Source: Tannerellaceae bacterium (lineage in GTDB: Bacteria; Bacteroidota; Bacteroidia; Bacteroidales; Tannerellaceae). Taken from it: a DNA stretch of 21,427 bases. The stretch covers positions 1 through 21,427 of the forward strand of contig JAITHO010000065.1 in the NCBI GenBank assembly GCA_031279915.1, given 5' to 3'. The translations under genes and the position numbers were made by a program. Shown here one piece after another: positions 13,851 to 21,427 of the stretch. Each line of letters opens with the position of its first letter. The first letter of the stretch is position 1. The notes under the pieces are model-generated. The model did not search any database, was not told the origin of the DNA, and saw nothing but the letters and a program-made list of their open reading frames with translations.

Positions 13851-16775
13851 ATGCAAAACATCATCAGCAGATACCTCCAAGCCATCTCAGCCCTCTATTC
13901 GCAAGGAATCACCACCGAACACTCCTTTCGCGGAGCATTAGAAAGCCTGCTCAAAAACATGACCGGCTATCAAGTCGTGAACGAAGCGCAACACATCGCC
14001 TGCGGAGCCCCCGACCTCACTCTCCTGAAAAACAAAATCCCCATCGGCTATGTCGAGGCAAAAGATATAGGCAAAAATCTGAACTCAAAAGACTACCAAA
14101 AGCAATTTCAGCGCTACAAAAAAGCGCTCGCCAATCTAATCATCACCGATTACCTAACCTTCCAATTCTTTGAAGACGAAAATTTCATTTCCGAAATATC
14201 TATTGGAAAAATACAGCCAGACAAAATCGCCCCAATCCCCGAAAACTTCAACAAGCTCATAGAACAGATCAGAACCTTCTCCCAATACAGCGGCAAGCCA
14301 ATCGCCAATTCCAATCAATTAGCCGAATTTATGGCAGCCAAAACCCAAGTTTTATCAGAAGCAATTGAAAAAACAGTAATAGAAAAATCCTCAGCATTAA
14401 ACGCACAGCTACAAGATTTCCAAGAGGTATTATTACCAACAATGGATCAAAAGCAATTTGCCGATATGTACGCCCAAACCATAGCTTACGGTATGTTCGT
14501 CGCACGATTGCAAAATAATTCGCCTACGGATTTTACACGCCAACAGGCAGCCAATCTCATTCCCAAGTCCAACCCCTTTTTGCGCAAACTGTTTCAGTAT
14601 ATAGCCGGCTACGACATTGATGAAAGCATCAGCTGGATAGTCGACGCGCTCGCCGATATGTTCAATTACGTAGATATCGACGCCATTCGCAAAGAATTTG
14701 AGAGCAAAGACAAAGACCCCCTCCTGCATTTTTACGAAGACTTCCTTACCCGTTACGACAAAAAGCTGAAAAACGCCAAAGGCGCCTATTATACTCCGTC
14801 GGCCGTAGTAAAATTTATCGTCAATGCCGTTGACGACATCCTGCAAAACGATTTTAATCTCGCAAAAGGTTTAGCCGACAATTCAAAAGTCATTATCAAC
14901 GACAAAGAATACCATAAGGTACAAATTCTCGACCCAGCCACAGGAACCGGCACTTTTCTCGCAGAACTAGTAAGAAAGATTAATCAAAAGTTCGCAAATA
15001 ACGCAGGCGCATGGGATAATTATGTGAGCCAACACCTGATTCCCCGCCTCAACGGTTTTGAAATCATGATGTCGCCCTATACGATGGCGCATTTGAAAAT
15101 CGAACTCCTCTTACAGGAATTTGGCCATAATCCCAACAACAATCCCAACAATCAGCGACTGCGAATTTATCTTACCGACAGCCTGGAAGAACCAAAACAA
15201 AACGTACAAAGGCTGGGCCTCTATAAATGGCTAAGCGACGAATCAACCGAAGCGCATAAAATCAAAACCGATGTCCCAGTGATGGTCATTTTAGGCAATC
15301 CACCCTACAATGTGAAAAGTAAAAATAAAGGGAAGTGGATTCTGGATTTAATTAGCGATTATAAAAGGAATCTGAACGAACGTAATATGCAGCCGCTTTC
15401 CGACGATTACATAAAATTTATCCGCTTCGGACAGCATTGTATCGAAAAAAACAGAGACGGCATTTTGGCCTACATCTCCAACAATACCTTTATTGACGGA
15501 CGGATACATCGACAAATGCGCAGATCCTTAATGGAAACCTTTGACAAAATATATATTCTTGACCTGCACGGTAACGCAAAGAAAAAAGAAACTGTACCTG
15601 ATGGCGGTAAAGACGAAAATGTGTTTGACATACAGCAGGGCGTGAGTATTAATATTTTTGTGAAAACCGCTAACAAGCAGATCTACTCACCGGATAAAAA
15701 CAAACTTGCAGAAATCTATCATTACGAGTTATACGGCAAACGGCAGGAAAAATATACTTTCCTTTTAGCAAACAACCTGCAATCAATCGCATGGCAGCAA
15801 CTTACTCCACAAGCAAACGATTATTTTTTCGTTCCCAAAGATTTCTCTCTCAAAGAAGAATACAAAAAGGGATTTGCAATAAATGAGTTATGTTCTGTTT
15901 TTATAAACGGAATAGTTACCGGAGATGATAACCGGTTTATTAGTTTTGAAGCATTTATCGAAAATAATCAAAAGATAATGTATCGCCCATTCGACGTTAG
16001 ATACATAAATTATGATTTAGCCAACATCCAAAGAGATAGATATTCTGTCATGCAAAATTATCTGCAGAAGGAGGAAAATATCGGGCTTATTCTATCTAAA
16101 CAATTTGGCGGACATAAACATTTTATTTGCTTCATCACAAATCTGATGAATGAAAAAAGCTCTCAACCGTTTGCACCGTATTATAATTTCCCCCTCTACC
16201 TCTATCAAGAACATTTTGGACAAATAGAGAAGACTCCGAATTTGAATGAGCAGTACCTAATATATTTTGAGAATCTTATAGATTTCGTTCCGGCGCCTGA
16301 ACAAATCTTCGATTACATCTACGCTGTTCTGCATGCGCCTTCGTATAGAGAGAAGTACCGGGAATTTCTGAAGACAGACTTCCCGCGCATTCCATATCCA
16401 AAAAATGCAGAGCGCTTTCGCAACTTAGCGACCTTAGGAGAGAAATTACGGCATCTGCATTTAATGGAAAACCTCGCCGAAGCTGAAGTCGCTAATTTCC
16501 CCAAAACTGGAAGCAATACAATCGAGATTTCTTTTACCGACAAATCCGGCAATTACCACGACCGCAAAGTTTGGATTAACGATACCCAATACTTTGACAA
16601 TGTCCCTGAGATCGCTTGGAACTTCTACATCGGTGGATACCTGCCTGCACGGAAATGGTTGAAAGATCGCAGAGGAAGGACGCTCTCCTACGAGGAGATT
16701 GAGCATTACCGAAGAATAATCTCTGTTATCTGCGAAACGGATAGGCTCATGAGAGCCATCGATCTGATCTTCTGA
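13851..16775 (+). CDS. Single-chain restriction-modification enzyme (type IIG / type ISP-like)
   Basis: This 974-residue protein probably cuts and methylates DNA in one polypeptide. The N-terminus has a PD-(D/E)xK nuclease core: P54-D55, then E69-A-K71. A helical linker (about 130-300) leads to an N6-adenine methyltransferase: motif X-like GAYYTPSAVV (311-320), motif I D361PATGTGTF369 for SAM, and motif IV N483PPY486. The C-terminal part carries the YRPFDVRYINYD (711-722) and YREKYREFLKTDFPRIPYP stretches seen in type ISP specificity domains. Unlike LlaBIII-type ISP enzymes (about 1,600 residues) it has no helicase. No separate methylase, specificity subunit or controller gene is present. Most of the gene looks more A+T-rich than its neighbours, suggesting acquisition by transfer. 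The recognition sequence cannot be read. Confidence 0.88.
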   Translation: MQNIISRYLQAISALYSQGITTEHSFRGALESLLKNMTGYQVVNEAQHIACGAPDLTLLKNKIPIGYVEAKDIGKNLNSKDYQKQFQRYKKALANLIITDYLTFQFFEDENFISEISIGKIQPDKIAPIPENFNKLIEQIRTFSQYSGKPIANSNQLAEFMAAKTQVLSEAIEKTVIEKSSALNAQLQDFQEVLLPTMDQKQFADMYAQTIAYGMFVARLQNNSPTDFTRQQAANLIPKSNPFLRKLFQYIAGYDIDESISWIVDALADMFNYVDIDAIRKEFESKDKDPLLHFYEDFLTRYDKKLKNAKGAYYTPSAVVKFIVNAVDDILQNDFNLAKGLADNSKVIINDKEYHKVQILDPATGTGTFLAELVRKINQKFANNAGAWDNYVSQHLIPRLNGFEIMMSPYTMAHLKIELLLQEFGHNPNNNPNNQRLRIYLTDSLEEPKQNVQRLGLYKWLSDESTEAHKIKTDVPVMVILGNPPYNVKSKNKGKWILDLISDYKRNLNERNMQPLSDDYIKFIRFGQHCIEKNRDGILAYISNNTFIDGRIHRQMRRSLMETFDKIYILDLHGNAKKKETVPDGGKDENVFDIQQGVSINIFVKTANKQIYSPDKNKLAEIYHYELYGKRQEKYTFLLANNLQSIAWQQLTPQANDYFFVPKDFSLKEEYKKGFAINELCSVFINGIVTGDDNRFISFEAFIENNQKIMYRPFDVRYINYDLANIQRDRYSVMQNYLQKEENIGLILSKQFGGHKHFICFITNLMNEKSSQPFAPYYNFPLYLYQEHFGQIEKTPNLNEQYLIYFENLIDFVPAPEQIFDYIYAVLHAPSYREKYREFLKTDFPRIPYPKNAERFRNLATLGEKLRHLHLMENLAEAEVANFPKTGSNTIEISFTDKSGNYHDRKVWINDTQYFDNVPEIAWNFYIGGYLPARKWLKDRRGRTLSYEEIEHYRRIISVICETDRLMRAIDLIF
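16546..16568 (+). repeat. 23-bp direct repeat, copy inside the restriction-modification gene
   Basis: Partner of 13816-13838, 2,730 bases downstream and in the same orientation. It encodes the SGNYHDRK part of the enzyme's C-terminal region. Confidence 0.7.
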
Positions 16776-16818
16776 CTGGGTTTGAGAGGTCGGCGTGGAT
16801 TATCGCCTTGCCGGATCC

Positions 16819-19143
16819 TTAATCTCCGAACTGCCATCTGAGTTTGGCTCCTATCATTCTTGGGGAGCCGGGAACGTAGGTGGGGACGCCGAACATCATG
16901 CCGGTGTTGCCGGCTCCGATCAGATAGCGTTCGCCGAGGGCGTTGTGGGCGAAGATGGAGAGGCTGAGGTTCTGCGGGATGTACCGCAGAGCCAGATTGG
17001 CGTTGAGAAGGCCGTAAGCCGGTTGCTCTAAGCGGGCGAGAGACGGATCTTCGGGCTGCTGATCGTTGGAATCCTCGAACCAGATGCGGCTCTTCCACGA
17101 GTAGGTTGGCGTGAACTGGAGATGGAGTTTGCTCGACAGCCGAACTTTGGCGCTGAGCCCTATCGAAAAGCTATGCTCTGGGGTGAGGCGGAAGGTATTG
17201 CCGGCATATTCCTGCGGGTCGCCATTACTGTCGGTGTCGTCAAAGCGGGCATGGATGAAAGCATAGTTGCCGAATAACTCCAAGTAATCGTTCAGGGCGG
17301 CCTTGGCGGTAATCTCTAAGCCGTAGGAGGTAGCTCGACCGGCATCGGCGATTAGATAGTTGGCGCCATCCCATTTGCTTGTCTGAAAATTATTGTAGAG
17401 TTGGTAGAAGAGCGTCGCGTCGAGCCAGAGGCGATGCTGAGATGCCAACTTATAGCCAAGATCGAAGCTATGAACACTCTCGGAGTTCATGATCTCGCTT
17501 TGGCCGGCTGAATTAAATTGCAGAACATTAGGACGGCGTCCGCGAGCATAGCCGCCAAATATATTGGAGCGATCATCTATCTCGTAGAGCAAATTCGCAC
17601 GATATATGGCCGACCAAAAGCTTTTCCGGATCTCCGTATATGCCGTTGGAGCGAAGAAGAAGTTCGGCGCGCTGCCGAGCAAATTCCCGAGCATCGACGG
17701 CGTGTTGCCGATCATATAGGCCTCGCGGGAGGTGACATAGCTCTCGTACGTTGCACGGAGGCCGGCCGTGAGCTTCAGATTCGGAAGGATGGCGTAAGTG
17801 ACGTCCGCGAAGAGATCCGACGCCTGATTACGGGCTCCGTCAACGCTCTCCTCCTCATGATCGGTTGGGAGAGGCAATCCGGCCAGCGGACCGAGCTGAG
17901 GATCGTTAGGGACGGTCGGCATCGGAAATCCTACGACCCCATCCGGCCCTATCATGTACTGCGGCATCTGGAATATAAGGAAAGCCATGTATTGCTCGTT
18001 CGGCCCAAACCAATACTTCTGCTCAACGCTCTCGCGCCAGTAGCCGGCTCCAACGAAACCCTCCAAACGCTCGTTCGGCGCGAAGGAGAATCGCAGCTCT
18101 TGGCTGAACTGGCTTGCGTCAACGTACTCGGCCATATCTATTGCCGGAGCGATCGATCCATCGCCATCCCAACGATGATCTACGCCGTTGCGGTAGTACG
18201 ACGTCAAGCCCGAAAGGCTATAATGCTCGCTAATCGCATACCTGAGATTGAGCGATCCGCCTACAACCGATCTCTTATTGAACCACTCTTTCTGCTCGTC
18301 GAGCGAGGCCTCATACTTAAAGATATCGCTTTCGCCCCTGGAGTTTGGATAGCGCTTCGACATGAAGGCCGTGCCCGGATTATCGTCAGACTGATAATTG
18401 ATCACGAGGCCAAGACTGAATTTCTCCGAAGGCAGCCACATGCCCGATAGCCTTCCGCCAACGGTATTCTTGCCGTTCAGCAGTCCGCCTGAGAGGTTCC
18501 TCACGTAGCCATCCTGATAACTATATAGGCCGGCCAAACGGAACATCAGTTTGTTGCGAATCACCGGAAGGTTAATCGCAGCCTCGGTTTCTTTAGCCGC
18601 ATAATTGCCGAGGCCGGCAGAAACATAGCCGCCGAAGGCCGACACGGGCTTCTTGGTCACCAAACTGATGGCCCCGATCTGAGCTCCGCGTCCGAACAGC
18701 GTTCCCTGAGGGCCTTTGAGGACTTCTATCCTTTCCATATCGTAAAGTTCGGCCAGCGACATGCTTGCACGGCTGGTCGGAACTCCGTTGTAATAGACGG
18801 AAACACGTGGTTGAGCAGTTGGACTAACCTCGTCGCTCGTAAGTCCACGAATAGATAGCGACGGACGATGCGGCGTCTGTACATTCACATTCAAACCGGG
18901 AACAAAAGCCGCAAGTTGCTCCATTGTAGTAGTATGAGTATTCTCCAACAAAGCAGCGCCCACAGAGGAGATTGCCGTCGGGATGTCAAGAAGCTGCTGC
19001 TCGCGCTGCTGAGCTGTAACGATAACGTTGCCCAGAGTTACAGTGCGTTCAACAGTGTCGGGGAGCAATGCGCCCGAAGTTTGGGCCGTAGCAGTTATGC
19101 TTGCAAGAGCTACAAGTAAAAAAATCATTCTCTTCATAATCAT
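16819..19143 (-). CDS. TonB-dependent outer-membrane receptor
   Basis: This 774-residue protein is an energised outer-membrane transporter. A signal peptide covers about residues 1-21 (cut after ITATAQ or nearby). A TonB-box-like segment VTLGNVIVTAQ precedes the plug (about 45-165), which has FVPGLNVN, PSLSIRGL, RVSVYYNGVP and the hallmark MERIEVLKGPQGTLFGRGAQIGAI. The rest is a 22-strand-type barrel ending GAKLRWQFGD. It lacks the N-terminal carboxypeptidase-regulatory-like domain of SusC proteins and has no SusD partner, so it is more like a siderophore/metal receptor. ATG 19143 is used; an internal ATG at 19137 would also leave a good signal peptide. It is the last gene of an operon with the MBL hydrolase (16-base gap) and the COG0523 GTPase. 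Substrate unknown. Confidence 0.92.
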   Translation of the reverse strand: MIMKRMIFLLVALASITATAQTSGALLPDTVERTVTLGNVIVTAQQREQQLLDIPTAISSVGAALLENTHTTTMEQLAAFVPGLNVNVQTPHRPSLSIRGLTSDEVSPTAQPRVSVYYNGVPTSRASMSLAELYDMERIEVLKGPQGTLFGRGAQIGAISLVTKKPVSAFGGYVSAGLGNYAAKETEAAINLPVIRNKLMFRLAGLYSYQDGYVRNLSGGLLNGKNTVGGRLSGMWLPSEKFSLGLVINYQSDDNPGTAFMSKRYPNSRGESDIFKYEASLDEQKEWFNKRSVVGGSLNLRYAISEHYSLSGLTSYYRNGVDHRWDGDGSIAPAIDMAEYVDASQFSQELRFSFAPNERLEGFVGAGYWRESVEQKYWFGPNEQYMAFLIFQMPQYMIGPDGVVGFPMPTVPNDPQLGPLAGLPLPTDHEEESVDGARNQASDLFADVTYAILPNLKLTAGLRATYESYVTSREAYMIGNTPSMLGNLLGSAPNFFFAPTAYTEIRKSFWSAIYRANLLYEIDDRSNIFGGYARGRRPNVLQFNSAGQSEIMNSESVHSFDLGYKLASQHRLWLDATLFYQLYNNFQTSKWDGANYLIADAGRATSYGLEITAKAALNDYLELFGNYAFIHARFDDTDSNGDPQEYAGNTFRLTPEHSFSIGLSAKVRLSSKLHLQFTPTYSWKSRIWFEDSNDQQPEDPSLARLEQPAYGLLNANLALRYIPQNLSLSIFAHNALGERYLIGAGNTGMMFGVPTYVPGSPRMIGAKLRWQFGD

Positions 19144-19159
19144 CAGTATTTATAAAAAT

Positions 19160-20038
19160 TTAAAATCCTTCGCATAAGCATAGAGGGGTGAAAACAAATC
19201 CCCGGTTTGAGGCAGCCTTTCCAACGGATAGCTTCCCGACGGCCGGAAATGGAATGTGCATGCCTCCGATCGTCATCTGATTTTTGGCCGCATAGTCAAG
19301 CAAGTCTTTGCGCGTACGAACCGCCTGCTCCAAATCCGAATCAAAGGCAAGCCCCACTTCCGGGCAAGGCATTTGAATCGGCATCGCATGCGCCACATCT
19401 CCCCAAATCAGCCATTGAGCATCTTCAGACTGAATCAGGAAGGCTGTATGCCCCGGAGTATGTCCGTAGGCCTCAATCGCCCTTATCCCCGGAAGCAATT
19501 CCGAGCCCCGGCTGTTGATCGCCTCCGGAACAAAGCGGCCGACCCTCTCCCCATATTCTCGCAGAGCCGCAATGCCCGCAGAGCCGTCTGACTGCTTCGA
19601 CCAGTGCTCATATTCCTTTTCCGACAGATAAACCTTTGCATTCGGAAAAGCCGCCTGCCCGTTGCGCAGCAAGCCGCCCGTATGATCGGGATGCAAATGA
19701 GTTAGCAGAATCGCATCAATCGCCTCCTCCGAAACGCCCAGCTTTTGAAGGTTATCGAACAGGTAACGCCCGTATCCCGTATCGATCAGAATATTCTTGC
19801 CCTTGGCCCGCACCAAAAAAACCTGGGCTTCCAGCTCAAACGTTCCATCGGGAAGATACTCCGCCAATTGCTCGGCGCTCGCATTTTTCAGCAATCCCGC
19901 ATTGGCCGTTCGACCGCCCTCCGACAGTATGCTGACAAAAAATTCGCCGGCAGGGTAGGTGATCGCCATCCCCGCCTCCTGAGCTTTACCGCTGAGCAGC
20001 AGCAGGCTCGTCAGGCACAAAAAAATCATTTTCTTCAT
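19160..20038 (-). CDS. Secreted metallo-beta-lactamase-fold hydrolase
   Basis: This 292-residue protein has an N-terminal signal peptide (MKKMIFLCLTSLLLLSGKAQ, cut near residue 20), so it is periplasmic or exported. The dinuclear metal site is complete: H114-L-H116-P-D118-H119, H197 in YGHTPGHT (191-198), D214 in WGDVAH, and a final His in GGMHIPFPAVG. The family hydrolyses varied substrates (lactones, thioesters, beta-lactams, phosphodiesters); the HIPFP ending is common in lactonase-like members, but the substrate is unresolved. It lies 20 bases after the COG0523 gene and 16 before the receptor gene. Because the enzyme itself normally needs zinc, its link to a metal-chaperone GTPase is suggestive. 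Confidence 0.9.
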   Translation of the reverse strand: MKKMIFLCLTSLLLLSGKAQEAGMAITYPAGEFFVSILSEGGRTANAGLLKNASAEQLAEYLPDGTFELEAQVFLVRAKGKNILIDTGYGRYLFDNLQKLGVSEEAIDAILLTHLHPDHTGGLLRNGQAAFPNAKVYLSEKEYEHWSKQSDGSAGIAALREYGERVGRFVPEAINSRGSELLPGIRAIEAYGHTPGHTAFLIQSEDAQWLIWGDVAHAMPIQMPCPEVGLAFDSDLEQAVRTRKDLLDYAAKNQMTIGGMHIPFPAVGKLSVGKAASNRGFVFTPLCLCEGF

Positions 20039-20058
20039 GAATCTATAAATATTAGAGC

Positions 20059-21147
20059 TTACACAATTTCCGTAAACCTGTACGTGGGCTCGGGCCGGCT
20101 CGGGCTAAAACAGCGCCAGGCAACAGTCTCTACAACGAACTTATCCTTCGACACCAATCCCAAACTCTTCTGAACCGTCTTTTCCAAAAACAGCGGATTG
20201 CACTCCAAGCGAACATTCAGCGTGAGCCGCACATCCGGAACCCGATCAACCGAGCCGCGCATCAAAATCTCCGAGCTCATAGCCGTCATATTACCCATCA
20301 CATACTGCTCGCAATTCTCCAAGATCAGCTTCACATGCCCCACCGCAAAATTTCTTTCATCGCACGCATCCTCAAGCAGCTTCATCAATTCGGCAGCAAC
20401 TTGATTCCAATCCACGCCCTCGCCGTGCAGAAAAAAAGTGCCGTTGAACCAGCTCAGCCCAGCCTCCCCTTTAGCGTAGCGGTTGTAATCAACCGACGCA
20501 ATTTGTCGGCCCGAAGGCTTATCGCTCATAACCTCATCAAGCCAGCCATCCATTCCCTGGCCCGTAATTGAGCTGACGATGTGGATGCTTGCCAACGGAA
20601 AATTCTCGGCAACCGTTCGTCGAACATTCTCCTGCGCCTGCTCATCCCATTTGTCGGCATGCGTTATGACGATGATATCCGCCTCCTCAAGTTGCTTCCG
20701 GCAGATATAGACCGCATCTTCATGAAAATCCGTAGCGCCGCTGGAGAGTGTTATCGCCAAGCGCAGCGGTTCGACAAGAACGCTCAGCGGCGCAACAGCA
20801 AAATCCTCCGCCCCGTAAGCCTTCAAGGGCTGAACAACGGTTGCCGAAAGATCCGTGCAGCTGCCAACCGGCTCGGCCAGGATAATCTCAGCCCCCGAAT
20901 CCCGACGCAGCGATTGGGCCGCCTCGGCAAAAGCCTTGTAATTGCAACAGAAGCAGCTTCCGCTCACCTCCTCAACCCGTAGCCCCTCATGACGCAGCAG
21001 CAGGCTGTCGGTTAGCTCCGGAGCCTGGTCGTTCGTAATGACGCCTGTGCGAAGGCCCCGCTCGCCAAGCATTTGCGCCGCCTTAAGCAGCAAAGTTGTT
21101 TTGCCGGATCCAAGAAAACCGCCGGCCAGAATAATTTTTGTTTTCAT
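20059..21147 (-). CDS. COG0523 (CobW-like) GTPase, putative metal chaperone
   Basis: This 362-residue cytosolic G3E GTPase has a Walker A motif G10-F-L-G-S-G-K16-T17 and the family's metal-binding C65-F-C67-C68 motif. The base-recognition segment reads ITHADKW, with His where the usual NKxD/TKxD has Lys, which is mildly unusual. A C-terminal CobW-C-like domain follows (about 255-355). Family members insert or supply zinc or cobalt to proteins and are often induced under zinc starvation; others act with cobalamin enzymes. It is the first gene of the operon with the secreted MBL hydrolase and TonB receptor. No clear Bacteroidota promoter is visible upstream, but two palindromes lie at 21170-21203 and array C begins just beyond. 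Confidence 0.88.
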   Translation of the reverse strand: MKTKIILAGGFLGSGKTTLLLKAAQMLGERGLRTGVITNDQAPELTDSLLLRHEGLRVEEVSGSCFCCNYKAFAEAAQSLRRDSGAEIILAEPVGSCTDLSATVVQPLKAYGAEDFAVAPLSVLVEPLRLAITLSSGATDFHEDAVYICRKQLEEADIIVITHADKWDEQAQENVRRTVAENFPLASIHIVSSITGQGMDGWLDEVMSDKPSGRQIASVDYNRYAKGEAGLSWFNGTFFLHGEGVDWNQVAAELMKLLEDACDERNFAVGHVKLILENCEQYVMGNMTAMSSEILMRGSVDRVPDVRLTLNVRLECNPLFLEKTVQKSLGLVSKDKFVVETVAWRCFSPSRPEPTYRFTEIV

Positions 21148-21169
21148 TCTTTACCTATTAAAATTAAGT

Positions 21170-21203
21170 GCACACATTGTTTTTGTGCGATATAAGATAT
21201 CTT
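21170..21203. promoter_or_regulatory. Palindromes upstream of the COG0523 operon
   Basis: GCACA (21170-21174) pairs with TGTGC (21184-21188) around a 9-base loop, and the perfect 10-bp palindrome AAGATATCTT lies at 21194-21203. Both sit 23-56 bases before the COG0523 start codon, where an operator would be expected. I cannot assign them to a known regulator; they do not look like a classic Fur or Zur box. Confidence 0.3.
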
Positions 21204-21427
21204 TTCCTTACGGAACAAAAAATCGGAGAAAAATCCATCTGTATTTTCCTTGCGGAAAAAAAAATTGACAAAAAGCCAGGCGTATTTTCCTTGCGAAAAA
21301 AAATTCGGAGAAAAAGACACGTGTATTTTCCTTGCGAAAAAACAATTCGGCAAAAAGTCACGTGACGAAAGCTTGCGAAAAAATGATTCGTTAAAAAGTG
21401 TCATAAAGATTCTTTGCGAAAAATTGA
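21201..21427. repeat. Tandem array C: six 41-bp units, A/T-rich with TTTTCC/GGAAAA hairpin
   Basis: The CCTTGCG-type core recurs at 21206, 21248, 21289, 21330 and 21371, with its TTGCG again at 21414. Spacing is 42, 41, 41 and 41 bases, then 41 measured from TTGCG. The best hairpin is TTTTCC-TTGC-GGAAAA at 21244-21259; other units have TTTTC-CTTGC-GAAAA. A second block, ATTCGG-n-n-AAAAAG, follows in each unit. The array runs off the window end. Open frames through it on both strands translate to Phe- or Lys-rich repeats and shift frame each unit, so they are not coding. Confidence 0.9.

Noticed and set aside
16776..16818. Terminator between the restriction gene and the receptor gene
   Set aside because: Only a GGCG/CGCC four-base pairing is visible at 16792-16807, with no T-run on either strand.
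17518..18450. 310-codon plus-strand open frame opposite the TonB receptor
   Set aside because: Antisense of a receptor with clear plug and barrel motifs; no domain seen in the antisense translation.
21144..21404. Small Phe-rich or Lys-rich open frames across array C
   Set aside because: Pure products of the A/T-rich repeat; the frame shifts each unit and there is no supported start.

Overview
The window looks like a chromosomal segment of a Bacteroidales-type bacterium (phylum Bacteroidota). Three things point there. The first is the gene order ftsX - DUF3098 - uppP - truB - queA - folK, which I know as a conserved Bacteroidota block. The second is several matches to the Bacteroidota promoter consensus TTTG-N19..21-TAnnTTTG placed just upstream of start codons. 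The third is general protein character: a short AlaX, a TruB without its C-terminal extension, and lipoprotein and TonB-receptor styles. No rRNA or tRNA gene was recognised. The species cannot be named from sequence reading alone.

Layout. Positions 1-205 hold a near-perfect 41-bp tandem repeat that probably began before the window. A short alanyl-tRNA editing protein (AlaX type) and pgk follow, each with its own promoter. A hairpin terminator separates pgk from a tightly packed six-gene operon (ftsX, DUF3098, uppP, truB, queA, folK), much of it linked by 1-4 bp start/stop overlaps. folK runs tail-to-tail, with a 21-bp overlap, into an orphan membrane histidine kinase on the minus strand.

Positions 8045-13807 form a surface-glycan locus: a Wzx-type flippase, a left-handed beta-helix acyltransferase, an SGNH-hydrolase lipoprotein, UDP-galactopyranose mutase (glf) and a galactofuranosyltransferase-like enzyme. 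Together they suggest a galactofuranose-containing polysaccharide or O-antigen, probably O-acylated. The locus is split by a 530-bp gene-free stretch that is itself a decayed array of about twelve 41-42-bp units ending in the glf promoter. Next comes a solitary single-chain restriction-modification enzyme (nuclease, N6-adenine methylase and type ISP-like specificity region). The last genes are a minus-strand operon of a COG0523 GTPase (metal chaperone family), a secreted metallo-beta-lactamase-fold hydrolase and a TonB-dependent receptor, best read as a metal-related uptake module. The window ends in a third 41-bp array.

The most unusual signal is that three separate intergenic regions carry tandem arrays with the same 41-bp period (about four DNA helical turns) and the same plan of one small inverted repeat per unit, yet with three unrelated sequences. 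This looks like a class of repeat defined by architecture rather than sequence.
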